A stretch of DNA of 64,000 nt from Aquiflexum sp. TKW24L. GTDB lineage: Bacteria > Bacteroidota > Bacteroidia > Cytophagales > Cyclobacteriaceae. Of the stretch, positions 51,725 to 62,278 are shown piece after piece. Position 1 is the first letter of the stretch. Each line of letters opens with the position of its first letter. The position numbers were made by a program, and so were the translations under genes. The stretch is taken from contig NZ_JAMFLG010000004.1 in the NCBI RefSeq assembly GCF_023502205.1, forward strand, positions 62,001 to 126,000, given 5' to 3'. The notes beneath the pieces are model-generated. The model saw nothing but the letters and a program-made list of their open reading frames with translations, searched no databases and had not been told where the DNA came from.

Positions 51725-54700
51725 TTAGAAGTTAAGATTGATATTAAACCCGAAGCTTCTAGTCGTAGGCATTGCAAAGAATTCCAATCCCTGAGAATTA
51801 CCTCCAACAGTGTAAGCAGATTCAGGATCTATATTTGGAACTTTTGAATAGAGCAAAGCAAGGTTTCTACCTACCAATGAAATGGATGCTGCGGTAAATG
51901 GAGTCTTACTTAGCAATGTACCCGGAAGGGTATAACCAAAAGAGAATTCTCTTAACTTGATGAATGAAGCATCGTACACGATATTATCAGTAATCTGCGC
52001 ATACCTATTGAAATAATCATCAACCAAATATTGAGTAGGATCCGCAGGATTTGCCGGAATGTTCCATGTTCTGGATTCTCCGTTGGCATCCACACCAGAA
52101 GTAGTCAAACCATTCGCACGGCTTGCCACGGTTTCTTCATGCAAACCGTTGTTGTAAGCAAAGAAATTGGTTCCTGAAACCAAATGTCCACCGAATCTAC
52201 CGTCAAGCAAGACCATCAACCTGAAATTTTTGTACCTGAAGTTATTGATAAAACCTGCTGATATCGGGTGACGTCCCTCGGCGATAGTTTCCAATCCATT
52301 GGTAGGTACTGGAAGTCCTCTTGCATCATAGACTTTTTGACCATTGATCTCAAGATGTTTGAAACCTGCGATCATGCCCAAAGGCTGACCAACAATGTGA
52401 CGGATCCTTTCTCTTCTCAACCTAGATTCGTCAAGGTTAATGAATTCAATCGATTCGCCTTTTGCGTTTGTTCCAAGACTCACGACGTTACTTTGATTGT
52501 TGGCATAGTTCAAAGAGAAGTCCCACTGGAAATCTTTCCTTTGGTAAGCTACCACGTTCAATAACAATTCGACCCCTTTGTTGGTCAACTCACCGATGTT
52601 GATGATGGTAGATCCAAAACCTGAAGTAGCAGAAATTCCTGTCGCAAGGATATCATTGGTTGTATTACGGCTGTAATAAGCCACATCCAACCCTATTTTA
52701 TTTTCAAAGAATCTTAAATCAGCCCCAAATTCATATTCAGTAGAAAGATAGGGCTTGAGGTTTGCATTAGGGATCGAACCGTTGTTGATCTGTCCCAAGC
52801 TTCCACCCAAGTGACCCGCACCAACCAATCCATAAGTCAGGTTGAGTGCATAAGGATTCGGTGCACCACCGCCAGTCTGACCCCAAGAAGCTCTGAACTT
52901 AGTGAATGTAAACGCTTTTGGCAATTCAATGACATCTGACAATACAAAGCTGGTTCCTACTGATGGATAAAACAATTTGCTGTTAGCCGGAGACAAAGTT
53001 GAGAATTGATCCTGACGTGCTGTAAAATTCAAGAAAAGGAAGTTTTTGTAGCCCACGTTTGCATAACCAAACACTGAGTTGATTCCTTGCTCATTAAAAC
53101 CATAACCCACCTGAGGAGCAGCTACGTTTCTTACACTACTAAAGAAAGGAACAACTAGGTCATTTCCTCCTCCTGAAAGGCTTTCAAAAGACCTTCTCAT
53201 TCTGTTTCCACCGACCAATGCATCCACAGAAACATCCCCAAATTGCTTTTGGGCACCGATGAACAAATCTATGTTATCCTCTCTGATCGTTCTTTTACTA
53301 ACATTGTAATCACCTCTTGGCTTGTAAGCAGTACCATATGGTTCTGATGAATCATCAGTTCTTGACTGAAAATCTGTACCGGCTCTACCCATGACATACA
53401 ACCAATCTGTAAGGTCATATCTCAATGATACTTTTCCCAAAACCCTGTCAGTTACATCCTCGCGATAAAACTGATGCGCCGCCCAATATGGATTGGTCTG
53501 GAAAACGTTTGGCTGGTATCTCAATTCAAAGCCATCTTCCTGGGCACCCAATTTGTCAGTTGTCCCTCTCATGGCAGAAAGCGGAAGATTGCCAGGTCTT
53601 GTCATCATCGCAAAGTTGGCGTTACCGGGAGAATCTGAAAGTCTCGGACGGTTTTGTGCATTTTGCTTGGAATACTGACCGCTAAAATCTAATGTGAGCT
53701 TTTTAAGTTTACTGTTGACATTCATGTTGATTACGTCTCTAGTAAAACCTGCATTTGGCATGATATCATTATTATCAAGCTTAGAATAAGCAAATCTATA
53801 AACCCCAGATTCGTTACCACCACTTAATGCGACAGAGTTGTTTACAGTATATCCTGTTTCATAAAAGGCATTTAATCCTTCACCTGTATGTGAATACGGT
53901 CTGGATACGCCATCAAACTGAGGTGTGCTTGCACCATTGTATTTACCTCCCCAATGTAAATTCCCTGCATCCAATGCATCACCCGAGCTTGCAGGAACTC
54001 TACCATCAATACCCGGTCCGTAAGACCTTTGGTATTCCGTGAAGTCCAGAACATTGTCAAAAGTGATGTTGGAGTTCAAGGATACGCCAATACCTTTTCT
54101 GGCTTTACCGGTTTTGGTTGTAATCAAAACAACACCATTAGCTGCTCTTGCACCATATAAAGCTGCGGCTGCATTTCCTTTCAATACTGAAATACTTTCG
54201 ATATCATCAGGGTTGATGGAGGCAAGACCGTCACCGGCATCATTACCACCCCACATACCCGCACTACCAAGGTTTCCTGTCTCGATTGGCATACCATTGA
54301 CCACATAGAGAGGCTGGTCATTGCCGGTGAGCGAAGAACCTCCCCTGATTACAACTCTCGTAGAGCCTGCTGCACCTGAAGCAGGGGGAGAAACGTTCAC
54401 CCCGGCGATTTTACCAGTTAGAGCATTACCAAGGTTAACCGCTCTTGATTCGGTAAATTTATCTCCGCTGACCTGAGTGACAGAAAAACCAAGTGCCTTC
54501 TTATCTTTTTCCATACCAAATGAAGTCACCACAACCTCAGATAATTCGGAAAGATCTTCCTGCAAATTCACATCTAGTGAACTTCTGTTTCCAACCAGAA
54601 TCTCTTGAGGGGAAAATCCGATAAAAGAAAATACCAATAACGATGTATTGGTCACCGTAATTGAATACCTACCATCCAAATCGGAGGTAGTACCCGTATT

Positions 54701-54850
54701 TGCTTGCTTGTCCAGGATATTTACTCCTGGGATTGGCTCTCCGGTAGAATCTACTACCCTACCTGTGAGCACTCTGCTTTGGCCATATGCCTCAAAACCT
54801 GAGGCAAAAATCATGACCATCGCTAACATAATTAGTACAACTCTGTTCAT
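51725..54850 (-). CDS. SusC/RagA family TonB-dependent outer membrane transporter (second locus)
   Basis: A 1041-residue transporter with a signal peptide (MNRVVLIMLAMVMIFASGFEAYGQ). A carboxypeptidase-like N-terminal domain (LTGRVVDSTGEPIPGVNILDK) is followed by the TonB-box region SEVVVTSFGMEKDKKALG and the plug (VIRGGSSLTGNDQPLYVVNGMP, VLKGNAAAALYGARAANGVV). The long barrel ends in GFNINLNF. It probably imports GlcNAc-containing oligosaccharides, inferred from the GH18 neighbour. It is the first gene of the second glycan operon and has a 550-base upstream gap. Confidence 0.96.
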   Translation of the reverse strand: MNRVVLIMLAMVMIFASGFEAYGQSRVLTGRVVDSTGEPIPGVNILDKQANTGTTSDLDGRYSITVTNTSLLVFSFIGFSPQEILVGNRSSLDVNLQEDLSELSEVVVTSFGMEKDKKALGFSVTQVSGDKFTESRAVNLGNALTGKIAGVNVSPPASGAAGSTRVVIRGGSSLTGNDQPLYVVNGMPIETGNLGSAGMWGGNDAGDGLASINPDDIESISVLKGNAAAALYGARAANGVVLITTKTGKARKGIGVSLNSNITFDNVLDFTEYQRSYGPGIDGRVPASSGDALDAGNLHWGGKYNGASTPQFDGVSRPYSHTGEGLNAFYETGYTVNNSVALSGGNESGVYRFAYSKLDNNDIMPNAGFTRDVINMNVNSKLKKLTLDFSGQYSKQNAQNRPRLSDSPGNANFAMMTRPGNLPLSAMRGTTDKLGAQEDGFELRYQPNVFQTNPYWAAHQFYREDVTDRVLGKVSLRYDLTDWLYVMGRAGTDFQSRTDDSSEPYGTAYKPRGDYNVSKRTIREDNIDLFIGAQKQFGDVSVDALVGGNRMRRSFESLSGGGNDLVVPFFSSVRNVAAPQVGYGFNEQGINSVFGYANVGYKNFLFLNFTARQDQFSTLSPANSKLFYPSVGTSFVLSDVIELPKAFTFTKFRASWGQTGGGAPNPYALNLTYGLVGAGHLGGSLGQINNGSIPNANLKPYLSTEYEFGADLRFFENKIGLDVAYYSRNTTNDILATGISATSGFGSTIINIGELTNKGVELLLNVVAYQRKDFQWDFSLNYANNQSNVVSLGTNAKGESIEFINLDESRLRRERIRHIVGQPLGMIAGFKHLEINGQKVYDARGLPVPTNGLETIAEGRHPISAGFINNFRYKNFRLMVLLDGRFGGHLVSGTNFFAYNNGLHEETVASRANGLTTSGVDANGESRTWNIPANPADPTQYLVDDYFNRYAQITDNIVYDASFIKLREFSFGYTLPGTLLSKTPFTAASISLVGRNLALLYSKVPNIDPESAYTVGGNSQGLEFFAMPTTRSFGFNINLNF

Positions 54851-55374
54851 AGGAATTATTTAAAGGTTACATTTTTATTGGTTTAGGGAATTTTAATGGT
54901 ATTAGTTTACTCATTTTGATTTTTAATTCGTCAAATGGCGGATTTCCCCAATAAATGTTTAATCATTTTTAGATTAAACAATGAAATAATAGAGGTTAAA
55001 TACGATTTATTGAAATATCAGCCATTTGTAAATGTATCTAAAAAAAATTGTTGTCAAAAATATTTAATAATTTTTTTTAATTAAGTTCATCGACTTTTAT
55101 GATTTATTATATTTAATAAAACGGTTTAGCAAATAAATTTACTTATGGCCCTTTTTTTGAAAGAATTCGAATTCGTTTACATAATAATGTCGTACACCAC
55201 TCAAAAGTATATGATTCCATTCAAAACCAATAATTTATGGTTCAATTAGGAATTTAGGATTTGACCAGGAATTTCGGGCATGATTGATTTTTGTCAACTT
55301 TTTGAAAAAAATTGTAAAAGATTATAGTATCAATCTATGTTTAAACAAGGGTTAAGCGGATTCAAACCAAAAAA
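54851..55374 (-). promoter_or_regulatory. Long AT-rich upstream region of the second susC
   Basis: More than 500 bases without a gene. It is rich in A and T runs and holds the promoter of the second susC. The one distinct element I see is a 12-base palindrome at 55163-55174. I could not place a -7/-33 promoter pair with confidence. Confidence 0.5.
55163..55174. promoter_or_regulatory. Candidate LacI-type operator
   Basis: GAATTCGAATTC is a perfect 12-base palindrome with the central CG typical of LacI-family operators. It lies about 313 bases upstream of the second susC, in the same locus as a lacI gene. The distance is long and no second copy was seen near lacI, so this is tentative. Confidence 0.3.
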
Positions 55375-55394
55375 AAACCGCCCGAAGGCGGTTT
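55375..55394 (-). terminator. Rho-independent terminator of the type III glutamine synthetase
   Basis: A perfect 8-bp stem (AAACCGCC / GGCGGTTT) with a CGAA tetraloop and a T-run on the minus strand (A-run at 55369-55377). It begins 6 bases after the stop codon. Confidence 0.9.
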
Positions 55395-55400
55395 ATTCAA

Positions 55401-57563
55401 TTATTTGATAAATAACATTTCTCTATACTTCACCAAAGGCCACAATTCGTCATCGACGACAAGTTCAAGTTTGTCAACTGCATACCTGATTTTATCAAAA
55501 TAAGCTTCTTTCACATCAGTGCAATACCCTTTCGCTCTTTTGACGATATCGTCTTCTTTGTTCAGTTGTTTTCTTGCCTCAGTCATCCCCTGCACATTCT
55601 TATTGATCGACTCTAGATGTTTGCTGATTTCCTTGATGGTTTCAATGGCAGCAGTGTTGTCCAAGCCTAATCCTGCCAAACCATTTGCATTTTCTATCAG
55701 TTTGTTTTGATACATAATAGAAGTTGGAATCACATGATTCAATGCCAAATCTCCTATCACCCTTGATTCAATCTGAACCTTTTTAATATAATTTTCCAAC
55801 ATGATCTCATGTCTCGCATGAAGTTCAATTGAATTTAGGACATTATGTCTTGAGAATAGTTCTGCCACCTTTTTGTCATGATAGATATCAAGTGCAAATG
55901 GGGTACTTTTCAGATTGGATAAACCTCGCTTTTCAGCTTCCTTAGCCCATTCTTCTGAATAACCATCTCCTTCAAATCTGATTTTCTTGCTGTCTTTGAT
56001 ATATTTTCTCAAGACATTGACAATCGCAATTTTCTTTTCTTTGCCTGCATTCACTTCTTTATCGATGTCTTTCAACAAGCTTCTCAAAGTTTCCGCAACG
56101 ATGACATTCAAGACTGTCATTGGTTCAGCTGAATTTGCACCTGAACCTACCGCTCTAAATTCAAACTTATTGCCTGTGAATGCGAATGGCGAAGTCCTGT
56201 TTCGGTCTGTGTTGTCCAATATAATTTCAGGAATCTTGGAGATCCCTAATTTCATATACATGTTATCCCCCTTTTCAATTTTTACATTTCCGTTTTTCTC
56301 CAATTCATCTAAGACGGATGACAATGTTGATCCTAAGAAAACAGACATGATGGCCGGAGGAGCCTCATTGGCACCTAATCTAAAATCATTGCTAGCTGAA
56401 GCGATACTGGATCTCAGCAAATCTGCATGGTCATATACTGCTTTTACTGTAGCAATCACAAAAGTCAAAAACTGAAGGTTTTCTCTAGCAGAACTGCTTG
56501 GCTGGAATAAATTAACACCTGTATCAGTGATCAAAGACCAGTTGTTGTGCTTTCCACTTCCATTGACACCTGCAAAAGGTTTTTCATGGAACAACACTTT
56601 CAAATTATGTTTTTCAGCTACTTTATCCATCAAGTCCATCAACAGTTGGTTGTGGTCGATGGCTTTATTGATTTCCTCAAATAAAGGAGCAACCTCAAAT
56701 TGGCCCGGGGCGACTTCATTATGACGTGTAGAAACGGGAATACCCAATTTGTGCGCTTCAATCTCAAAGTCCATCATAAAGTCTTTGACTCTAGTAGGAA
56801 TTGATCCAAAATAGTGGTCTTCTAATTGTTGACCCCTCGCAGGACTATGGCCAAATACAGTCCTACCTGACATGACCAAGTCGGGTCGAGTTGCAAATAG
56901 CGCCTTGTCAATTACAAAATATTCCTGCTCGACTCCCAAGGATGGACTTACTTTTCTGACATTTCTATCAAACAATTGGCAAACTTCAACCGCAGCAGAG
57001 TTGATCGCTTCCATTGATTTCAATAATGGAGTTTTGTAATCCAGTGCTTCTCCAGTGTATGAAACGAATATAGTAGGGATACAAAGAGTCTTGTCGAATA
57101 TAAATATTGGAGAAGAGGGATCCCATGCAGTATAACCCCTAGCTTCAAATGTCGATCTGATTCCTCCATTAGGGAAAGATGAAGCATCTGGCTCTTGCTG
57201 AACCAAAGCAGAACCTTTGAATTTCTCCAGCCCCGCATAGGCGTCAAAGAAAGAATCATGTTTCTCTGCTGTAGATCCTGTAAGTGGCTGAAACCAGTGG
57301 GTATAGTGGGTAACACCTTTGGAAAGAGCCCAAACTTTTACAGCCGATGCAATTTCTTCTGCGGTGGAAGAATCAATCTTGCTACCTTTATCTATAGCCT
57401 CCATAACCTTTTTGAATACTGAAGGAGCCAAAGATTCTTTCATTTGTTTTGTCCCAAAAACCTGAGTTCCATAATAATCGGAAATCTTATTAGAAGGGGG
57501 AGTCACAATGACTTTTGACCTGCCTTGGGCCAATAATAGTGCTGTTTGTCGTAAAGTTGCCAT
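55401..57563 (-). CDS. glnN: Type III glutamine synthetase
   Basis: A 720-residue GSIII, close to the family's usual length of about 725. Landmarks include WFQPLTGSTAEKHDSF near residue 90, GIRSTFEARGYTAWDPSSP, VEQEYFVIDKALF (metal-binding Glu), VSTRHNEVAPGQFEVAPLFE, FHEKPFAGVNGSGKHNNWSL and NRTSPFAFTGNKFEFRAVGS. It makes glutamine from glutamate, ammonia and ATP, and is the common GS in Bacteroidota. It is monocistronic with a strong terminator and a 200-base AT-rich upstream gap shared with the divergent mtaB gene. Confidence 0.97.
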   Translation of the reverse strand: MATLRQTALLLAQGRSKVIVTPPSNKISDYYGTQVFGTKQMKESLAPSVFKKVMEAIDKGSKIDSSTAEEIASAVKVWALSKGVTHYTHWFQPLTGSTAEKHDSFFDAYAGLEKFKGSALVQQEPDASSFPNGGIRSTFEARGYTAWDPSSPIFIFDKTLCIPTIFVSYTGEALDYKTPLLKSMEAINSAAVEVCQLFDRNVRKVSPSLGVEQEYFVIDKALFATRPDLVMSGRTVFGHSPARGQQLEDHYFGSIPTRVKDFMMDFEIEAHKLGIPVSTRHNEVAPGQFEVAPLFEEINKAIDHNQLLMDLMDKVAEKHNLKVLFHEKPFAGVNGSGKHNNWSLITDTGVNLFQPSSSARENLQFLTFVIATVKAVYDHADLLRSSIASASNDFRLGANEAPPAIMSVFLGSTLSSVLDELEKNGNVKIEKGDNMYMKLGISKIPEIILDNTDRNRTSPFAFTGNKFEFRAVGSGANSAEPMTVLNVIVAETLRSLLKDIDKEVNAGKEKKIAIVNVLRKYIKDSKKIRFEGDGYSEEWAKEAEKRGLSNLKSTPFALDIYHDKKVAELFSRHNVLNSIELHARHEIMLENYIKKVQIESRVIGDLALNHVIPTSIMYQNKLIENANGLAGLGLDNTAAIETIKEISKHLESINKNVQGMTEARKQLNKEDDIVKRAKGYCTDVKEAYFDKIRYAVDKLELVVDDELWPLVKYREMLFIK

Positions 57564-57794
57564 TTTCTACAATAAGTGGTTTGATTATACCCACAAAAAT
57601 AGGAAAATATATGAATTTCAAAGCCAAAGGGTAAAAAATGGGGTCATTTTTAATAAAATTTACATTTTTTCTAATTAAATAACCCAAATTATCCCTAAAA
57701 ATGTCAAAAAAATCAATTTTTGATCTCAAAAAATAGAAAATTGAAAACTGAATGATAATATTTAAATTTGCGACCGGTAAAAAGAAAGGTTAGC

Positions 57795-59114
57795 GTGAAA
57801 AAAGTTGCATTTTATACTTTGGGCTGTAAGTTGAATTATTCAGAAACTTCCACTATCAGCAGGATGTTTGAAGCGAAAGGCTATGAAAAGGTCGATTTCG
57901 ACAATACGCCTGATATTTTTATCATCAACACCTGTTCTGTGACAGAAAACGCAGACAAAAAGTGTAAAAAAATCGTCCGTGAGGCAAAAAAAATCTCTCC
58001 CAATTCTTATATAACGATTATAGGTTGCTATGCGCAATTGAAGCCGCAGGAAATCTCAGAAATAGAAGGAGTCGACGCCGTCTTGGGCGCAGCAGAGAAA
58101 TTCAGGTTGATCGAACTGCTTGATGGCTTTGCCAAAGAGCAGGAGACCAAAGTTTTGGCATCTGAAATCCAAGAGGCGAATATTTTTAACAATGCCTACT
58201 CGATGCATGACCGGACTAGGACGTTTTTGAAAGTTCAGGATGGCTGTAATTATGGATGTGCTTTTTGCACCATTCCTTTGGCGAGAGGGAAAAGCCGGAG
58301 CGATACCATTGAAAATATTCTGAATTCTGTAAAAGAAATCGCTACAAATGAAGTGAAGGAAGTGGTTTTGACAGGAGTCAATATCGGGGATTTTGGTATT
58401 CAGGAAGGAAAAAGAAAAGAAAGGTTTGCAGACCTTGTGATGGCTATAGATGAAATCGAGGGAATTGAAAGGTTCCGGATTTCCTCCATTGAACCAAACT
58501 TACTTACAAATGAGGTCATTGAGTTTGTATCCACTTCCAAAAGATTTGTTCCCCATTTTCATATCCCACTCCAATCCGGCAGCAATACAATATTAAGGAG
58601 TATGGGCAGAAGGTATCTCAGGGAATTATATGAGGATAGGATTTCCAAGATCAAATCCCTGATGCCGCATTGCTGCATAGGAGTTGATGTGATTGTGGGA
58701 TTTCCGGGCGAAACAGATGATTTGTTTTTGGAGACATATAATTTCTTGAACGAACTCGATATCTCCTACCTGCATGTTTTTACGTATTCCGAAAGGGCAA
58801 ATACGCGTGCAGTAGAATTGGATGGGGTCGTCCCAATCAAAAAAAGGAATGAGCGCTCAAAAATGCTCAGAATACTATCTGAAAAGAAAAGGAGAAAATT
58901 TTATCAGGAGAATCTCGGAAGAACCTTCACCGTCCTATTTGAAGAAGATGTGGAGGATGGTAAAATGCACGGCTTCACAGAGAATTATATCCGTGTCGCA
59001 GCCAAGTACGATCCTATTCTAATCAATGAACTGAAGACCCTCACCCTCAGCGAAATCAATGAAAAGGGCAATGTGGAAGCTGTCGAACCTGAGATGATGT
59101 ACGAAAGGCATTGA
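57795..59114 (+). CDS. mtaB: tRNA t6A37 methylthiotransferase MtaB
   Basis: A 439-residue radical-SAM enzyme. GTG 57795 is chosen as start: it is preceded by AGAAAGG about 8 bases upstream and gives MKKVAFYTLGCKLNYSETSTI, the family's usual opening, whereas a TTG at 57768 adds nine odd residues. The UPF0004 domain has Cys in TLGCKLN, NTCSVTENADKKC and IIGCYAQ for the auxiliary cluster. The radical-SAM cluster is DGCNYGCAFCTIP, followed by HIPLQSGSN and GVDVIVGFPGE, with a C-terminal TRAM domain. It methylthiolates N6-threonylcarbamoyladenosine at position 37 of tRNA. Confidence 0.95.
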   Translation: MKKVAFYTLGCKLNYSETSTISRMFEAKGYEKVDFDNTPDIFIINTCSVTENADKKCKKIVREAKKISPNSYITIIGCYAQLKPQEISEIEGVDAVLGAAEKFRLIELLDGFAKEQETKVLASEIQEANIFNNAYSMHDRTRTFLKVQDGCNYGCAFCTIPLARGKSRSDTIENILNSVKEIATNEVKEVVLTGVNIGDFGIQEGKRKERFADLVMAIDEIEGIERFRISSIEPNLLTNEVIEFVSTSKRFVPHFHIPLQSGSNTILRSMGRRYLRELYEDRISKIKSLMPHCCIGVDVIVGFPGETDDLFLETYNFLNELDISYLHVFTYSERANTRAVELDGVVPIKKRNERSKMLRILSEKKRRKFYQENLGRTFTVLFEEDVEDGKMHGFTENYIRVAAKYDPILINELKTLTLSEINEKGNVEAVEPEMMYERH

Positions 59115-59204
59115 TTATTGCTTAAACTTCCAAACAGGGCTTAGTTAACTGTAATAAATTTGGCTTAAAGGTTTACAAAAGCACTAAAAAATAATCAGAT
59201 AGGA

Positions 59205-60896
59205 TTATAAATCCCCTTTTTTAAGGCTTTTGACAGCATAATCTACTGCACGGGCAGTCAATGCCATATAGGTAATGGAGGGATTTTGGGTTCCTGTGGA
59301 TGTCATACAAGCGCCATCCGTGACAAAAACATTCTTGCACAGGTGTATTTGATTCCATCCATTCAATAGAGATGTTTCAGGATCTCGGCCCATTCTTACC
59401 CCTCCCATTTCATGGATATCAAGTCCTGGTGCCTGCATGGAATCTGATGTTCTGATGTTTTTGCAACCTGCTTTCTTCAGCATTTCAGTTCCTTGTTCAA
59501 AAAAATCCCTTAATACTTTTTCATCATTCTCATCATAATCGACCTTGATCTTAAGTAATGGGATTCCCCATTCGTCTTTCTCTGTGTCACTCAAGCTTAC
59601 AAAATTTGATTCTTTGGGAATCGTCTCCCCCTGCATCATCATCGATACATGCCATCCGCCCGGGATTGAATTTTTTTCTTTGAATTCTTCACCAAAAGGT
59701 ACATTTTGTGCACCTCCCCACCCACCTCTTCCGGCGGTATAAAAAGTCATATAACCACGGAGGAAGTCCATTTCCTGCTCCTTCACATTTCTGAAATTAG
59801 GCATCATGACCGCTGTCGGTCTTCTTCCAAAATAATAAGATTCCTCATGGCCTTCGTAAGATGCTGAAATATTGCCCCTGTAATTATGGAAAGCAATGAA
59901 TTTGCCAAGCAGGCCATTGTCATTTCCGAGGCCATTAGGAAATCTTGCCGATTTGCTATTGAGGAGGATCAGATTGGAATTTAGTGCAGCGGCATTTAGA
60001 AAAATTACTTTGGCAAAATATTCAATCACTTCTTTGGTATTCCTATCCACTACCCTGATTCCTGTCACCTTTTCCTTTTTGTCATCAAAAATAATAGAAT
60101 GAACCACGGAGTCCGGTCTCAGGGTAAGGTTACCCGTAGCAGCAGCAACAGGTAAAGTAGATGAATTTGAACTGAAATAGGCACCGAACGGGCAACCTCT
60201 GTAGCATTGGTTCCGGGCCATACATTGACCGCGACCCTGCTTAGAATGATGTTCTTGGGGTTTGGTCAAATGCGCACACCGCCCGATCATCACATGACGG
60301 TCTTTATACTCGGAAACTATCCTGTCCCGGATTTCTTTTTCTACACAATTCATCTCCCACGGGGGTAAAAAATCCCCATCAGGCAATGTTTCTACTCCAT
60401 CTTTGTTGCCACTGATGCCGACAAAGCGCTCTACATAACTATACCATGGATCAATATCATCGTACCTGATAGGCCAATCAACTGCAAAACCATCCCTGCC
60501 CGGACCTTCAAAATCATACTTGCTCCACCGCTGTGTCTGACGCGCCCAAATCAAGGATTTTCCTCCAACTTGATAACCCCTTACCCAATCAAAAGGCTTC
60601 TCTTGGATGTAAGGATGCTCAGTATCTTTTACAAAAAAATGCGCAGTATCTTCTTTGTAAGCGTAACATTTATTGACAACGGGATTTTCCAGTTTATCTG
60701 CCAAAGGAATCTGATTGCGGTGAGGCATATCCCAAGGTGCAGCAGTCATAGTTGGATAGTCCTTGAGATGCTCTACATTTCTTCCACGTTCAAGCACAAG
60801 GGTTTTCAGGCCTTTTTCACAGAGCTCTTTTGCTGCCCAGCCACCGCTGATGCCTGAACCTATCACAATCGCATCAAATGTATTCTCTTGAGACAT
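59205..60896 (-). CDS. GMC-family oxidoreductase
   Basis: A 563-residue flavoprotein without a signal peptide. The FAD site is AIVIGSGISGGWAAKELCEKG (about 11-31) and VLERGRNVEHL. QVGGKSLIWARQTQRW, RGQCMARNQCYRGCPFGAYFSSNSS and VIFLNAAALNSNLIL follow, and the C-terminal GMC domain has DIHEMGGVRMG and the FVTDGACMTSTGTQNPSITYMALTARAVDYAV block with the catalytic-type Asn. It resembles sugar or gluconate 2-dehydrogenase large subunits, but the usual subunit 3 partner is not adjacent. It lies 3 bases after a MacB/FtsX-like permease gene, so the two share a transcript. Confidence 0.9.
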   Translation of the reverse strand: MSQENTFDAIVIGSGISGGWAAKELCEKGLKTLVLERGRNVEHLKDYPTMTAAPWDMPHRNQIPLADKLENPVVNKCYAYKEDTAHFFVKDTEHPYIQEKPFDWVRGYQVGGKSLIWARQTQRWSKYDFEGPGRDGFAVDWPIRYDDIDPWYSYVERFVGISGNKDGVETLPDGDFLPPWEMNCVEKEIRDRIVSEYKDRHVMIGRCAHLTKPQEHHSKQGRGQCMARNQCYRGCPFGAYFSSNSSTLPVAAATGNLTLRPDSVVHSIIFDDKKEKVTGIRVVDRNTKEVIEYFAKVIFLNAAALNSNLILLNSKSARFPNGLGNDNGLLGKFIAFHNYRGNISASYEGHEESYYFGRRPTAVMMPNFRNVKEQEMDFLRGYMTFYTAGRGGWGGAQNVPFGEEFKEKNSIPGGWHVSMMMQGETIPKESNFVSLSDTEKDEWGIPLLKIKVDYDENDEKVLRDFFEQGTEMLKKAGCKNIRTSDSMQAPGLDIHEMGGVRMGRDPETSLLNGWNQIHLCKNVFVTDGACMTSTGTQNPSITYMALTARAVDYAVKSLKKGDL

Positions 60897-60899
60897 ATT

Positions 60900-62144
60900 T
60901 TATTCGTACCTGAGTGATTCAATAGGATCCAATTTGCTTGCTTTTCTGGCAGGAAGATATCCTGAAGCAAGCCCGACAAAAATACAAATCCCAAAAGATA
61001 CAATTATCCAAAGCCATGGGATCAGAAATCCACCTGGTCCAATAAGATTGGCGACTACGTTTCCGATTGCTATGCCAATGATTACTCCTAAAATTCCACC
61101 TAAAATACAGATCACGATGGCTTCAATGAGGAATTGTTGTCTGATTCTAAGCGGTGTGGCTCCAAGTGCTTTTCTGATTCCGATCTCACGGGTTCTTTCT
61201 GTTACAGACACCAGCATGATATTCATCAAACCAATGGATGCCCCCAAAAGGGTAATAAATCCAATTCCAAAACCACCGATTCTGAGGTATCCTGCTACTT
61301 CTTCCAAACTCTCTCCTACTGATTGGCTTTTGACCAATTCAAAAGAATCTTCCTGCCCAATCTTATCCTGACGTATTTTTCTCATCATCCCTGTGGCTTG
61401 TCCCATTTCATACTCAAGCTTCAGAGGATCAGAGCCACTTGCAGTAATCGAATATCGAAAACTTCCTCTTGAGTCGAGCTTACTCGCATTTTCTACAGGA
61501 ATAAAAATAGCCCTGTCAGCACCAGATCCACCTCCCACACTTCCCTGCTTCTCCAAAATTCCAACAATGGTATATCTTTTGCCAAAAACGGTAATATAGT
61601 TATTCAGCGGATCTTCATTTTTTTCAAAAAGTGTTTCAACAATATCCAGTCCTATGACGCATACATTATTGCCATACCGAACTTCGGGGTTGCTGAAGTT
61701 CCTGCCTTTTTCAATTTTCAAACCCTTAATTTTAAAATACATGTCATCCCCACCTGTCACCCTTACATTGGGATTGGTCTTTTTTGATCCTCTTTTGACT
61801 TCTGCGGCACCAGATACACTTGAAAAAACCGTTGAAGGACCTGTGGAACTGAACTCCTCCTGAAATCTTAGGGCTTCCTTATACCTGACGATGGGGAAAG
61901 TTTTTTCGGAAACTCCCTGCTGAACACCCCTTCCTCCAGAAAAACCTTTTGACCTGACATCAAAATTATTAGCACCCAACCCTGAGAAGCTATCCTCAAT
62001 CTGTGCTTTGATGCCGTCTATGGCAGTAAGCATTCCTACCAAGGACATGATGCCTATAGCAATGATGGTTCCTGTCAACACCGTCCTCAACAAATTGACC
62101 TTGACAGACCTGAGGGCTTCCTTTATATTTTCGACCAGATTCAT
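60900..62144 (-). CDS. ABC transporter permease of the MacB/FtsX family
   Basis: A 414-residue membrane protein with the MacB layout: helix 1 at about 19-45 ([25 protein letters not shown]), a large periplasmic domain (about 46-280), then three helices ([55 protein letters not shown]). The cytoplasmic [28 protein letters not shown] loop and C-terminal [21 protein letters not shown] are family hallmarks. The matching ATPase and membrane-fusion genes are not in the window. It may work with an ATPase encoded elsewhere. Confidence 0.93.
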   Translation of the reverse strand: MNLVENIKEALRSVKVNLLRTVLTGTIIAIGIMSLVGMLTAIDGIKAQIEDSFSGLGANNFDVRSKGFSGGRGVQQGVSEKTFPIVRYKEALRFQEEFSSTGPSTVFSSVSGAAEVKRGSKKTNPNVRVTGGDDMYFKIKGLKIEKGRNFSNPEVRYGNNVCVIGLDIVETLFEKNEDPLNNYITVFGKRYTIVGILEKQGSVGGGSGADRAIFIPVENASKLDSRGSFRYSITASGSDPLKLEYEMGQATGMMRKIRQDKIGQEDSFELVKSQSVGESLEEVAGYLRIGGFGIGFITLLGASIGLMNIMLVSVTERTREIGIRKALGATPLRIRQQFLIEAIVICILGGILGVIIGIAIGNVVANLIGPGGFLIPWLWIIVSFGICIFVGLASGYLPARKASKLDPIESLRYE

Positions 62145-62278
62145 AATTTGTACGAATTAGAACAACTTCAATAATAATTTTTGAAATGCAGTTTTAATAT
62201 TAAGCATAATGGTGAAAAAAACGGCTGAAAACTGAAAAATATTTCTATTAAATAACCCTTCATTCCATTCTTTGATTT

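Noticed and set aside
55055-55062. Bacteroidota -7 box (TATTTTTG on the minus strand) for the second susC
   Set aside because: It fits TAnnTTTG, but no matching -33 TTTG lies at the right distance in this very AT-rich stretch, so chance is likely.
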